A DNA stretch of 64,000 bases. Origin: Lachnospiraceae bacterium (GTDB lineage Bacteria; Bacillota; Clostridia; Lachnospirales; Lachnospiraceae). A program made the position numbers and the translations under genes. Shown here in pieces: positions 21,892 to 29,725 of the stretch. The DNA is taken from positions 267,315 to 331,314 of the forward strand of contig CAJTDD010000003.1 in the NCBI GenBank assembly GCA_910574885.1, read 5' to 3'. Each line of letters starts with the position of its first letter. Position 1 is the stretch's first letter. The notes beneath the pieces are model-generated. The model searched no databases, was not told the DNA's origin, and was given only the letters and a program-made list of their open reading frames with translations.

Positions 21892-24674
21892 GTGCAGCGA
21901 CACGTTGTCGCATATAAACTTTGCGTAGGATTTTCCTGCAAAGAGGTAAAAGTGACGGAAAGGCAACAGCCTTTCTAACTGATATTCCGAGAAGTGGAAT
22001 GACGGGGTAACGCCCTGAAACGCTTCCCTTGATACTGCGTTGGAAGAAACGGGACGTATTTCCCACAACTGACACAGCACGCTGAAGTCGGCTGTCTGCA
22101 CCTGCGACTGTCCCTTTTGGGGATAAAGCAAAACCGAGCCAGAGGTGGCCGGGGGTGTTAGGCCGGAGGTCTATAAAGTACCTATGTCCAGAATGCGGCT
22201 GACTACCGCTGACAAAAGCCCGAATGTACAGGTCTATAACGGGATATGGTAGAAATGCCATAGCCGTGAAAACGGCGTATGTGGGGGAAAGTAAGATTTG
22301 TCGATATGAAATTCCCTATGGTGTTACAGGCATCATCAAGCATACAGGCCTAAAGGGCAGGGTTAAGGGTATTATGCACAGATAGGAATATCGGAACGTG
22401 GAAAGCCCCGGATGTGGAGTGGATACGCACGATGAAGCACTGAACGGGAAAATCGTGTCGCCCTTATGGGAGGTGCGGTATAACCGTTCTTAATCCGGGA
22501 GGAAAGAGCAGCCATGCTACCTGTGAAGCCGTGAACAAAGTAAGCGGTGGAGGGACGGGCTGTAGTCAGGAACAGAAATAAAATCATAATCAATAAACAC
22601 GCATAGGTTCGAGTAGGACTAAGAAAGGCGAAAATCCAAACGAAAGTGAGGACAAGTAACCGACTATGGCAACAGGAAAGGCACAAAAGAAAGATAAGTT
22701 AAGGCACGCCGAGTATTATGACTTTCAGGAAATTCAAGATAAGCTGTACGCCGACAGCAGTAAGGGTAAAGTTTTCAAACATCTGGTTGAAATCATTGCA
22801 TTGCCCGAAAATATACGGCTGGCATACCGCAACATCAAGAAAAACCATGGGAGCATGACACCCGGCACAGATGGAAAAACAATTACAGAATTAGCAACAC
22901 TCTCTGATGAACAGCTAATTTCTTCCGTACAGCACAAGTTAGACTGGTACGTTCCGCAAAGTGTCCGGCGGGTAGAGATTCCGAAAGGAAATGACCCAAC
23001 AAAGAAACGCCCGCTTGGAATACCGACAATTATGGACAGGCTGATACAACAGTGCGTATTGCAGGTCATGGAGCCGATATGTGAGGCTAAATTCCACGAC
23101 CATAGCTATGGATTCCGCCCTAACAGGAACCAACAGCACGCAATCGCTCAGGTTCATAAGGATATGCAGAGAAGCAATCTCCACTATGTCGTAGATATAG
23201 ACATCAAGGGGTTCTTCGACAACGTGAACCACGGAAAACTGCTGAAACAGCTCTGGACAATGGGAATCCATGACAAAAAGCTGCTCTGTATCCTATCCGC
23301 TATGTTAAAAGCGGAGGTGGCCGGGATTGGATTCCCGGAAGTCGGGACGCCGCAGGGCGGTATTATCTCGCCCCTGCTCTCCAATGTAGTTCTGAATGAA
23401 TTAGATTGGTGGCTTGCGAGTCAATGGGAAGAAATACCGACAGAGTTCCCGTATAAGGAAACAGTCAATCCGAATGGAAGCGTGAGTAAAAGCCATAAGT
23501 TTTCCGCACTGCGGAGGACAAAACTGAAAGAAGTTACCTGCGTCCGATATGCTGATGATTTTAAGATATTTACAAACAGCTATCAAAATGCAGTGAAGCT
23601 ATTCCACGCAACCAAAAGCTGGCTCCATAAAAGGCTCGCTCTTGAAATCAGCCCTGAAAAATCGAAGGTGATTAACCTGAAAGAGCAGTATTCAGAGTTT
23701 CTCGGTTTCAAGCTAAAGGTTATCCCCCGTGGGAAACGGAGCGACGGACGCACCAAATATGTAGTGGAGAGCCATATCAGAGAGAAATCTATCGCGAAAA
23801 TAAAACCAAACTTAAAACGGCTGATTTACGACATTGAGTTCCCGTCACAAGGCAAGCGTACTGAATATCAGGCGATTTGCCGCTACAACGTTTATGTAAT
23901 GGGAATCCATGACTACTATCAATTAGCCACAAAGGTCTGCGACGACCTTACGCCATTCGCCTTATCTGTCCACAAGAGCCTGCGGGCAAGACTGAAAGAA
24001 CGGGTTAAAACTGCAAAACAGGTCAGGAAAAGGAAACTTCCGTGTGAAGTCCCAAAAGTTATCAGGGAACGGTATGGGAAGAGCAAACAGCTCCGATATG
24101 TAGCCGGACACGCAGTTGTCCCGGTAGGTTACATACGGCACAAGCCCCCAAAGTCCATGAACCGCAAAATCAATTCTTATACGCCCGAGGGCAGAGCCGA
24201 AATCCATAAGAATCTGGACAGAATCGATATGACGGTTCTTCATTACCTGATGAGGAACCCGGTTCTATACCGTACTATCGAATACAACGATAACAGGCTT
24301 TCACTATATTCGGCCCAAATGGGAAAATGTGCCGTATCTGGCAAAGTGCTTTCTATTGGCGATATTCATTGCCATCACAAAGTGCCACGGTATTTAGGCG
24401 GCAAGGACAACTATCAAAATCTGGTGTTGGTATGTGAAGATGTACATCATCTGATTCATGCCACAAACCCTGATATTATCAGAAAGTATATGGAAATCCT
24501 AGGCCTTGACCAAAAGCAGAAAGAAAAACTCAATAAGTTAAGAAGCCTTGTCCACGTTGAGAGTTATTGAGATGAAATAAAATCTGTTCCTGATGGCAAG
24601 CCGGGTGAGCTGAAAGGTTCACGCCCGGTTTAGGGCGGGGGAAAATCCGGAGATAACATCAAAGGATTACCTAT
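21892..24674 (+). mobile_element. Group II intron 1 in the coupling-protein gene
   Basis: A 2,783-base self-splicing retroelement. The 5' end reads GTGCAGCGACACG and the 3' end ATTACCTAT. A reverse transcriptase-maturase frame lies in domain IV. Domain V is recognisable at about 24,599-24,632 (AGCCGGGTGAGC, GAAA loop, CACGCCCGGTT). The candidate EBS1 TGTCGA (22,299-22,304) pairs with IBS1 TTGACA (21,886-21,891), with one G-U pair. Junctions were set by comparison with intron 2, which has aligned ends and an aligned EBS1 position. Confidence 0.9.
22666..24570 (+). CDS. ltrA: Group II intron reverse transcriptase-maturase-HNH protein 1
   Basis: The 634-residue intron-encoded protein. The RT domain (about residues 60-330) has the SYGFRP and PQGGIISPLLSN blocks and the catalytic YADD at 295-298. 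A maturase (X) domain follows, then a C-terminal HNH endonuclease with DIHCHHKVPRYLGG near His568-His571, GGKDNYQNLVLVCEDVHHLIH. It would help the intron RNA fold, cut target DNA and copy the intron. All catalytic residues are present, so the intron may be mobile. It is about half identical by eye to intron protein 2. Confidence 0.95.
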   Translation: MATGKAQKKDKLRHAEYYDFQEIQDKLYADSSKGKVFKHLVEIIALPENIRLAYRNIKKNHGSMTPGTDGKTITELATLSDEQLISSVQHKLDWYVPQSVRRVEIPKGNDPTKKRPLGIPTIMDRLIQQCVLQVMEPICEAKFHDHSYGFRPNRNQQHAIAQVHKDMQRSNLHYVVDIDIKGFFDNVNHGKLLKQLWTMGIHDKKLLCILSAMLKAEVAGIGFPEVGTPQGGIISPLLSNVVLNELDWWLASQWEEIPTEFPYKETVNPNGSVSKSHKFSALRRTKLKEVTCVRYADDFKIFTNSYQNAVKLFHATKSWLHKRLALEISPEKSKVINLKEQYSEFLGFKLKVIPRGKRSDGRTKYVVESHIREKSIAKIKPNLKRLIYDIEFPSQGKRTEYQAICRYNVYVMGIHDYYQLATKVCDDLTPFALSVHKSLRARLKERVKTAKQVRKRKLPCEVPKVIRERYGKSKQLRYVAGHAVVPVGYIRHKPPKSMNRKINSYTPEGRAEIHKNLDRIDMTVLHYLMRNPVLYRTIEYNDNRLSLYSAQMGKCAVSGKVLSIGDIHCHHKVPRYLGGKDNYQNLVLVCEDVHHLIHATNPDIIRKYMEILGLDQKQKEKLNKLRSLVHVESY

Positions 24675-25444
24675 CGCTATTCAAGGAGCTGCGTGACCTG
24701 ACAAGCTATGACGAGTTGGGACTGGATATGATTGGGGATGAAAAGACAGCGCTGTTTGTCATTATCTCCGATACCGATGACACGTTCAATTTTATTGTGT
24801 CTATCATGTATACGCAGCTTTTCAACCTGCTCTGTGACAGGGCGGACGATGTGTATCATGGCAGGCTGCCCGTCCATGTGCGCTGCTTGCTCGATGAGTT
24901 TGCCAATATCGGGCAAATACCAAAATTTGAGAAGCTGATTGCCACAATCCGAAGCCGGGAAATATCAGCTTCCATTATCTTGCAGTCAAAGTCGCAGCTT
25001 AAAGCGATTTATAAGGACAATGCCGACACCATTGAAGGGAATTGTGATACCACCTTATTCCTCGGAGGGAAGGAAAAGACCACCTTAAAAGAGATGGCGG
25101 AAATTTTGGGTAAGGAAACGATAGACCTTTACAATACCTCTGACACAAGGGGTACGTCGCAGTCCTACGGTTTAAATTATCAAAAGACCGGAAAAGAATT
25201 GATGTCGATGGATGAGATTTCGGTTATGGATGGTGGAAAATGTATCATGCAGCTTAGAGGGGTTAGACCATTCTTCTCCAATAAGTTTGACATCACAAAG
25301 CACAAGCAGTACCGGCTTCTGTCCGATTTTGATGACAAGAACGCCTTAGACATCGAAAAATATGTGAAAAACCTGTGTAAAGCAAGAGTCAGGGACAATG
25401 ACACCATTGATGAGGTGGAGGATGCGGGCGTGATTGAAGCATGA
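24675..25444 (+). CDS. VirD4/TraG coupling protein, exon 2
   Basis: C-terminal part of the coupling protein. After splicing it begins inside a Thr codon and reads LFKELRDLTSYDELGLDMIGDEKTALFVIISD. Walker B is LLDEFANIGQ, followed by the sensor-like IRSREISASIILQSKSQLKAIY and CDTTLFLGGKE. The open frame seen on its own could begin at an internal TTG near 24,716, but that would lack Walker A. It ends at 25,444 with an acidic tail (DEVEDAGVIEA), often involved in substrate docking. Confidence 0.93.
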
Positions 25445-25495
25445 CAACTGAATATGGAAAAAACTGAATAGGGAACTTGTAAACCAGCAACAGGA

Positions 25496-25518
25496 CTTCT
25501 GGACAAAAAGTCCAAAAG
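25496..25518 (-). repeat. 23-bp interrupted palindrome, copy 4 (reversed)
   Basis: CTTCTGGAC-AAAAA-GTCCAAAAG, the exact reverse complement of copies 1-3. It lies 52 bases after the coupling-protein stop. Confidence 0.9.
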
Positions 25519-25567
25519 TTACGGAAACGGAGTTTTGAATGTACTTGGGAAAGGACAAAACAAAGCG

Positions 25568-25660
25568 TCCGGCATAGCCAATCGCCAAACTGAATATGCC
25601 GGATGCCCGCAGGGTTCTTCCTAAAGGATTGCCCTGTCTTTATCTTACCATAAGGCAGGG
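25568..25660 (+). terminator. Two stem-loops between the coupling-protein and maff2 genes
   Basis: The first hairpin is a perfect 9-bp inverted repeat TCCGGCATA (25,568-25,576) / TATGCCGGA (25,595-25,603). The second, CCCTGTCTTTAT (25,632-25,643) with ATAAGGCAGGG (25,650-25,660), is followed by AATTTTA and looks like a terminator. Together with palindrome copy 4 they fill the 284-base gap; no gene is seen there. Confidence 0.55.
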
Positions 25661-25728
25661 AATTTTACACGAAAAAACTCTTTCAGAAACCAGACAAAAT
25701 TATTTTTGAGAAAGAAAGAGGTAGAAAC

Positions 25729-25944
25729 ATGGCATTTTTTACAACAGCGGTAACAGGATTAAAGACAGTCGTAACAGCAATCGGAGCAGGCGTGGGCGTA
25801 TGGGGCGTCATCAATCTTCTTGAAGGATATGGAAATGATAATCCGGGTGCAAAATCGCAGGGCATCAAGCAGCTTATGAGTGGAGGGGGCATTATTATTG
25901 TGGCGCAGACGGTGATTCCACAGCTCTCCAGCTTGTTTTCATAA
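25729..25944 (+). CDS. Maff2-family small membrane protein
   Basis: A 71-residue membrane protein of the Maff2 family, a VirB2/pilin-like component present in this place in Tn5252- and Tn1549-type elements. Two hydrophobic helices are visible: TVVTAIGAGVGVWGVINLL and GGGIIIVAQTVIPQLSSLF, joined by a polar loop GYGNDNPGAKSQGIKQLM. AAAGAGG precedes ATG 25729. It is only 5 bases from the VirB6-like gene. Maff2 genes are themselves known targets of mobilizable elements in streptococci; this copy is intact. Confidence 0.85.
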   Translation: MAFFTTAVTGLKTVVTAIGAGVGVWGVINLLEGYGNDNPGAKSQGIKQLMSGGGIIIVAQTVIPQLSSLFS

Positions 25945-25949
25945 GATAA

Positions 25950-26822
25950 ATGGGCGGCATCATAGACAAAATCACTGATTTCATAAAGGAGATGCTGCAG
26001 GGGTGGGTACTTAATAACCTTGATACCATGTTTTCCGACGTCAATGATAAGGTCGGCACGATTGCGGGGGAAGTCAGCAAGACGCCAAGCACTTGGAACT
26101 CCGGCATATTCAGCATGATACGGACATTATCGGAAAACGTGGTAGTCCCCATAGCAGGCATGATAATCAGTTTTGTGCTGATCTATGAGCTGATAACAAT
26201 GGTAATCGACAAAAACAATATGCATGACTTTGATACAAGCCTGTTCTTCCGTTTTTTATTTAAGGCTTGTATCGCTGTCATGCTGCTTTCCAAGACCTTT
26301 GATATAGTCATGGCGGTGTTTGATGTGGGAAGCCATGTGGTGACACAGGCGGCATCTTCCATATCCGGCTCCACAAGCCTTGACGTACAGGCTACCCTTA
26401 CCACCATGTTCAACAACCAGATTGACACAATGGGGATAGGGGAGCTTATCGGTCTTGGCATGGAAACTATGGTCATCAGCTTATGTATGAAAATCATGTC
26501 CGTCCTCATCACCGTCATTCTATACGGGCGCATGATTGAAATATACCTTTATGTGTCAGTAGCGCCAATCCCGGCAGCGACAGTTACCAACCGGGAATGG
26601 GGCACAATCGGGACAAATTATTTAAAAGGGCTTGTGGCTCTTGCATTTCAGGGGTTCTTTATCATGGTGTGCGTGGCGATCTATGCTGTGCTTGTGGCGA
26701 GTGTCGCAGTGGCGGGCAATCTGCACAGTGCATTGTGGTCGGTTGCGGCATATACCGTAATCCTCTGTTTCAGCTTATTTAAGACAGGCTCATTATCAAA
26801 ATCAATTTTCAATGCCCATTGA
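25950..26822 (+). CDS. VirB6/TrbL-like polytopic transfer protein
   Basis: A 290-residue inner-membrane channel component. After an amphipathic start with an internal MLQGWVLNNLDTMFSDVND segment come about six to seven hydrophobic segments, for example VVVPIAGMIISFVLIYELITMVI, ACIAVMLLSKTFDIVMAVF, LCMKIMSVLITVILYGRMIEIYLYVSVAPIP and GLVALAFQGFFIMVCVAIYAVLVASVAVAG. The layout fits the CD1107-adjacent TrbL proteins of clostridial elements. It is co-transcribed with maff2 and prgI. The start ATG 25950 lies directly after the maff2 stop. Confidence 0.85.
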   Translation: MGGIIDKITDFIKEMLQGWVLNNLDTMFSDVNDKVGTIAGEVSKTPSTWNSGIFSMIRTLSENVVVPIAGMIISFVLIYELITMVIDKNNMHDFDTSLFFRFLFKACIAVMLLSKTFDIVMAVFDVGSHVVTQAASSISGSTSLDVQATLTTMFNNQIDTMGIGELIGLGMETMVISLCMKIMSVLITVILYGRMIEIYLYVSVAPIPAATVTNREWGTIGTNYLKGLVALAFQGFFIMVCVAIYAVLVASVAVAGNLHSALWSVAAYTVILCFSLFKTGSLSKSIFNAH

Positions 26823-26871
26823 GTACGAAAATACTGTACTTATTGGGCATTTCCCACGAAAGGAGCAGACT

Positions 26872-27279
26872 ATGGCAATATCCGTACCAGTGCCGAAAGA
26901 CCTGAGTGGAATCAAGACAAAAGTGGCGTTGAACCTTACCAGAAGGCAGATTATCTGCTTTTCGGGAGCCGCCCTTGTGGGAGTGCCATTATATTTCCTT
27001 ACAAAAGGAGTATTAGGCACACAGGGGGCGGCGCTTATCATGGTGGGCGCAATGCTGCCATTCTTCTTTTTGGCAATGTATGAAAAAGACGGTTTCCCGG
27101 CAGAGAAGATTTTATACTTCATGCTCCGGCAGAAGGTACTTACGCCGGGAATCAGACCGTATAAATCGGAAAACCTTTACAAGCAGTTGGAGGAACGGGA
27201 AAAAATCAGGAAGGAGGTATGTTTCCTTGAACAAAAAGCAAAAGGCGGGGGCGGCAAAGCCAAAACCGCAGGAAAATAA
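26872..27279 (+). CDS. PrgI-family transfer protein (VirB3-like)
   Basis: A 135-residue protein with the PrgI plan: a short N-terminal AISVPVPKDLSGIKTKVALNLTRRQ, two adjacent membrane segments (IICFSGAALVGVPLYFL and GAALIMVGAMLPFFFLAMY) and a cytoplasmic basic tail. It corresponds to VirB3, the partner of VirB4. ATG 26872 with AAAGGAG is used. The next gene, VirB4, starts inside its last 53 bases, which fits the VirB3-VirB4 fusions and overlaps known in the family. Confidence 0.87.
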   Translation: MAISVPVPKDLSGIKTKVALNLTRRQIICFSGAALVGVPLYFLTKGVLGTQGAALIMVGAMLPFFFLAMYEKDGFPAEKILYFMLRQKVLTPGIRPYKSENLYKQLEEREKIRKEVCFLEQKAKGGGGKAKTAGK

Positions 27280-29725
27280 GCGGACACCGGAAAAAGCGGG
27301 ACTGACTTTATCGGAAAAGAAACGCCTTGCGGAACTTCGGCGTGTGCTTGCCGGGAACAGTAAAGAGCAGGCGAAGCCGGACACCGCACAGAAAACCATT
27401 ACATTCAAAAAAATGTACCGGGACGGCATCTGTCAGGTGGCGGACAGTTATTACACGAAAATGGTGGAGTTTTTTGACATCAACTATGACTTGCTGGAGG
27501 TGGAGGATCAGGCGGATATTCTGGAAGAATACAGCAAGCTGATTAACTACTTCGATCCGTCCATAAAGTTCCAGCTGTTCTTATTCAACAGGCAGGTCAG
27601 CGAACAGGCTCTTGCGGAGCAGTTTGACATTCCTCTGCAGGAGGATGATTTTGACGATATTCGTGACGAGTACACGCATATGCTAAAGCACCAGTCGGCA
27701 AAAGGCAACAACGGAATCATCAAGTCCAAGTATCTGATTTTCGGCGTGGAAAGCGCCGGGTACAGGGAAGCAAAGAGCAAGTTAAGCAATATTGAAAAAG
27801 ACGTGGTACGCAATTTAAACAGTATCGGCACAAACGCCAGAGGTCTTGACGGGAAGGAAAGGCTGCGTATCCTGCATGAGTATTTCAATCAGGGTACAAT
27901 GGAGCCTTTCCGTTTTTCATTTAAGGAGCTGTCAGAATCCGGGAAGTCGGTCAAGGACTATATCGCCCCGCCGGGGTTTGACTTCCGCTATCCGAGCCGC
28001 TTTAAGTCCGGCAGCATCTATGGGAGCGTGTCTTACCTTGATATGATTGCGCCGAAGTTTACGGACGAGATGGTTAAGAAGCTGCTGGATATTGACGATA
28101 ACCTCACACTTACCATGCATATGCAGACCATTGATCCGGTGGAAGCAATCAAGATGATAAAACGTGCGCTCACTGACATTCAGAAAATGAAAATAGAGGA
28201 ACAGAAGAAGGCAGTCAGAAGCGGTTACGATATGGATATTCTGCCTACGGACATCGTGACTTATGAGAAGGACACGTTAGAGCTTCTGGACGATTTGAAC
28301 ACAAGCAACCAGAAACTTATCAAGATGACCTTCCTCATTGCCTGTTACGGGAGGACGAAGCGGGAACTGGAGAACCTGACGCAGAGGGTGTCCGGCATTA
28401 TCCAGCAGGCAAACTGCAACCTCAGATGCTTGCAGTATTTACAGGAACAGGGGTTAATGGCGAGTGCGCCGATTGGCTGTAATGAGGTGGGGATTGAAAG
28501 AAACCTCACCACTAAAAGCGCCGCTGTCCTTGTGCCTTTCTGCACACAGGAGCTTTTTATGCCTGCGCCCGCCATTTATTACGGTTTGAACGCACTCAGC
28601 AATAACATGATTATGGCAGACCGAAAAAGGCTGCGTACACCGAATGGGGTGATTTTGGGAACGCCGGGAAGTGGCAAGTCTTTCTCCGCAAAGCGGGAGA
28701 TTCTCTCCTGTTTCCTTATCACAAAGGACGATATTATTGTCTGCGATCCAGAGGGCGAGTATTTTCCGTTAGTGCAGGCACTTCATGGGCAGGTGGTAAG
28801 GCTTGCCACCAATTCAAAAGACTTCTTAAATCCGATGGACATACAGCTTTCACATAAGGGGGACAAGGAAGCGTTGAAGTTAAAGAGCGATTTCCTGATT
28901 ACCCTGTGCGACTTGATTGCCGGGGGGAAGGACGGTCTGGAGAATGACGAGAAGGGCATCATTGACACCTGCATCAAGCATATTTATGACGGGTATTTCA
29001 AGCACCCGAAGCCGGAGAATATGCCCATACTGGAAGATTTGTATAATGCGCTGTTAAAGTATGAGCCGAGGGACGTTGCGCCGGAGATGCAGAGGGAAGC
29101 GAAGCAGAAGGCGGTACGGATTGCCAATTCCTTAGTGCTGTATGTGCATGGCTCGCAGAATTATTTTAACCACCGTACCAACGTGGACGCACACAACCGG
29201 ATCATGTGCTTTGACATTCGGGATTTGGGAAACCAGTTAAAAGAGATAGGGATGCTGATTGTGCAGGATGCGGTCTGGAACAGGGTGTCACAGAACCGGG
29301 AACGGAAAGTTGCCACAAGATACTACTGTGATGAGTTCCATTTGCTCCTGAAGGAAAAGCAGACAGCAGTTTACTCGGTCGAGATATGGAAAAGGTTTCG
29401 GAAGTGGGGCGGAATCCCGACAGGCTTGACGCAGAACGTGGGCGATTTTCTGAAATCGGAGGAAATCGAGGGCATCTTGGGGAACAGCGATTTTGTGTAC
29501 CTGTTAAACCAGAACGCCAAAGACCAGCATATTCTGGCGGATAAGTTGGGATTGTCGGAGAAACAGCTCATGCACGTCACCAATTCCGAGCCGGGAAGCG
29601 GTCTGATATTGTTTGACAACGTGGTTATCCCCTTCGTGGATAAGTACCCGGCAGATACAAAGACCTTTGCGATTATGAATACGAAGCCGGAAGAATCCGT
29701 AACAAAGGGGGATGAGGACAGTTAA
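27227..29725 (+). CDS. virB4: VirB4/TraE conjugation ATPase
   Basis: An 832-residue ATPase that powers the secretion channel. The N-terminal part (residues ~60-420) is the VirB4 accessory domain; Walker A lies near residue 478 (LGTPGSGKSFSAKRE), followed by IIVCDPEGEYFPLV, and Walker B near residue 700 (RYYCDEFHLLLKE), then the sensor RKWGGIPTGLTQNVGDFL. TTG 27227 with AAGGAGG 9 bases ahead is the best start; the frame is open back to 27,080 but that part overlaps prgI without a binding site. The stop overlaps the next start (TAATG). Confidence 0.92.
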   Translation: MNKKQKAGAAKPKPQENKRTPEKAGLTLSEKKRLAELRRVLAGNSKEQAKPDTAQKTITFKKMYRDGICQVADSYYTKMVEFFDINYDLLEVEDQADILEEYSKLINYFDPSIKFQLFLFNRQVSEQALAEQFDIPLQEDDFDDIRDEYTHMLKHQSAKGNNGIIKSKYLIFGVESAGYREAKSKLSNIEKDVVRNLNSIGTNARGLDGKERLRILHEYFNQGTMEPFRFSFKELSESGKSVKDYIAPPGFDFRYPSRFKSGSIYGSVSYLDMIAPKFTDEMVKKLLDIDDNLTLTMHMQTIDPVEAIKMIKRALTDIQKMKIEEQKKAVRSGYDMDILPTDIVTYEKDTLELLDDLNTSNQKLIKMTFLIACYGRTKRELENLTQRVSGIIQQANCNLRCLQYLQEQGLMASAPIGCNEVGIERNLTTKSAAVLVPFCTQELFMPAPAIYYGLNALSNNMIMADRKRLRTPNGVILGTPGSGKSFSAKREILSCFLITKDDIIVCDPEGEYFPLVQALHGQVVRLATNSKDFLNPMDIQLSHKGDKEALKLKSDFLITLCDLIAGGKDGLENDEKGIIDTCIKHIYDGYFKHPKPENMPILEDLYNALLKYEPRDVAPEMQREAKQKAVRIANSLVLYVHGSQNYFNHRTNVDAHNRIMCFDIRDLGNQLKEIGMLIVQDAVWNRVSQNRERKVATRYYCDEFHLLLKEKQTAVYSVEIWKRFRKWGGIPTGLTQNVGDFLKSEEIEGILGNSDFVYLLNQNAKDQHILADKLGLSEKQLMHVTNSEPGSGLILFDNVVIPFVDKYPADTKTFAIMNTKPEESVTKGDEDS

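Noticed and set aside
21626..22261. A 211-codon minus-strand frame across the exon 1 and intron 1 junction
   Set aside because: It spans the 5' ribozyme part of a group II intron and antisense coupling-protein sequence and has no recognisable motif.
25568..25660. oriT of element B in the gap before maff2
   Set aside because: The two inverted repeats are suggestive, but no nick-site consensus or relaxase gene is visible to support it, so they are listed only as stem-loops.
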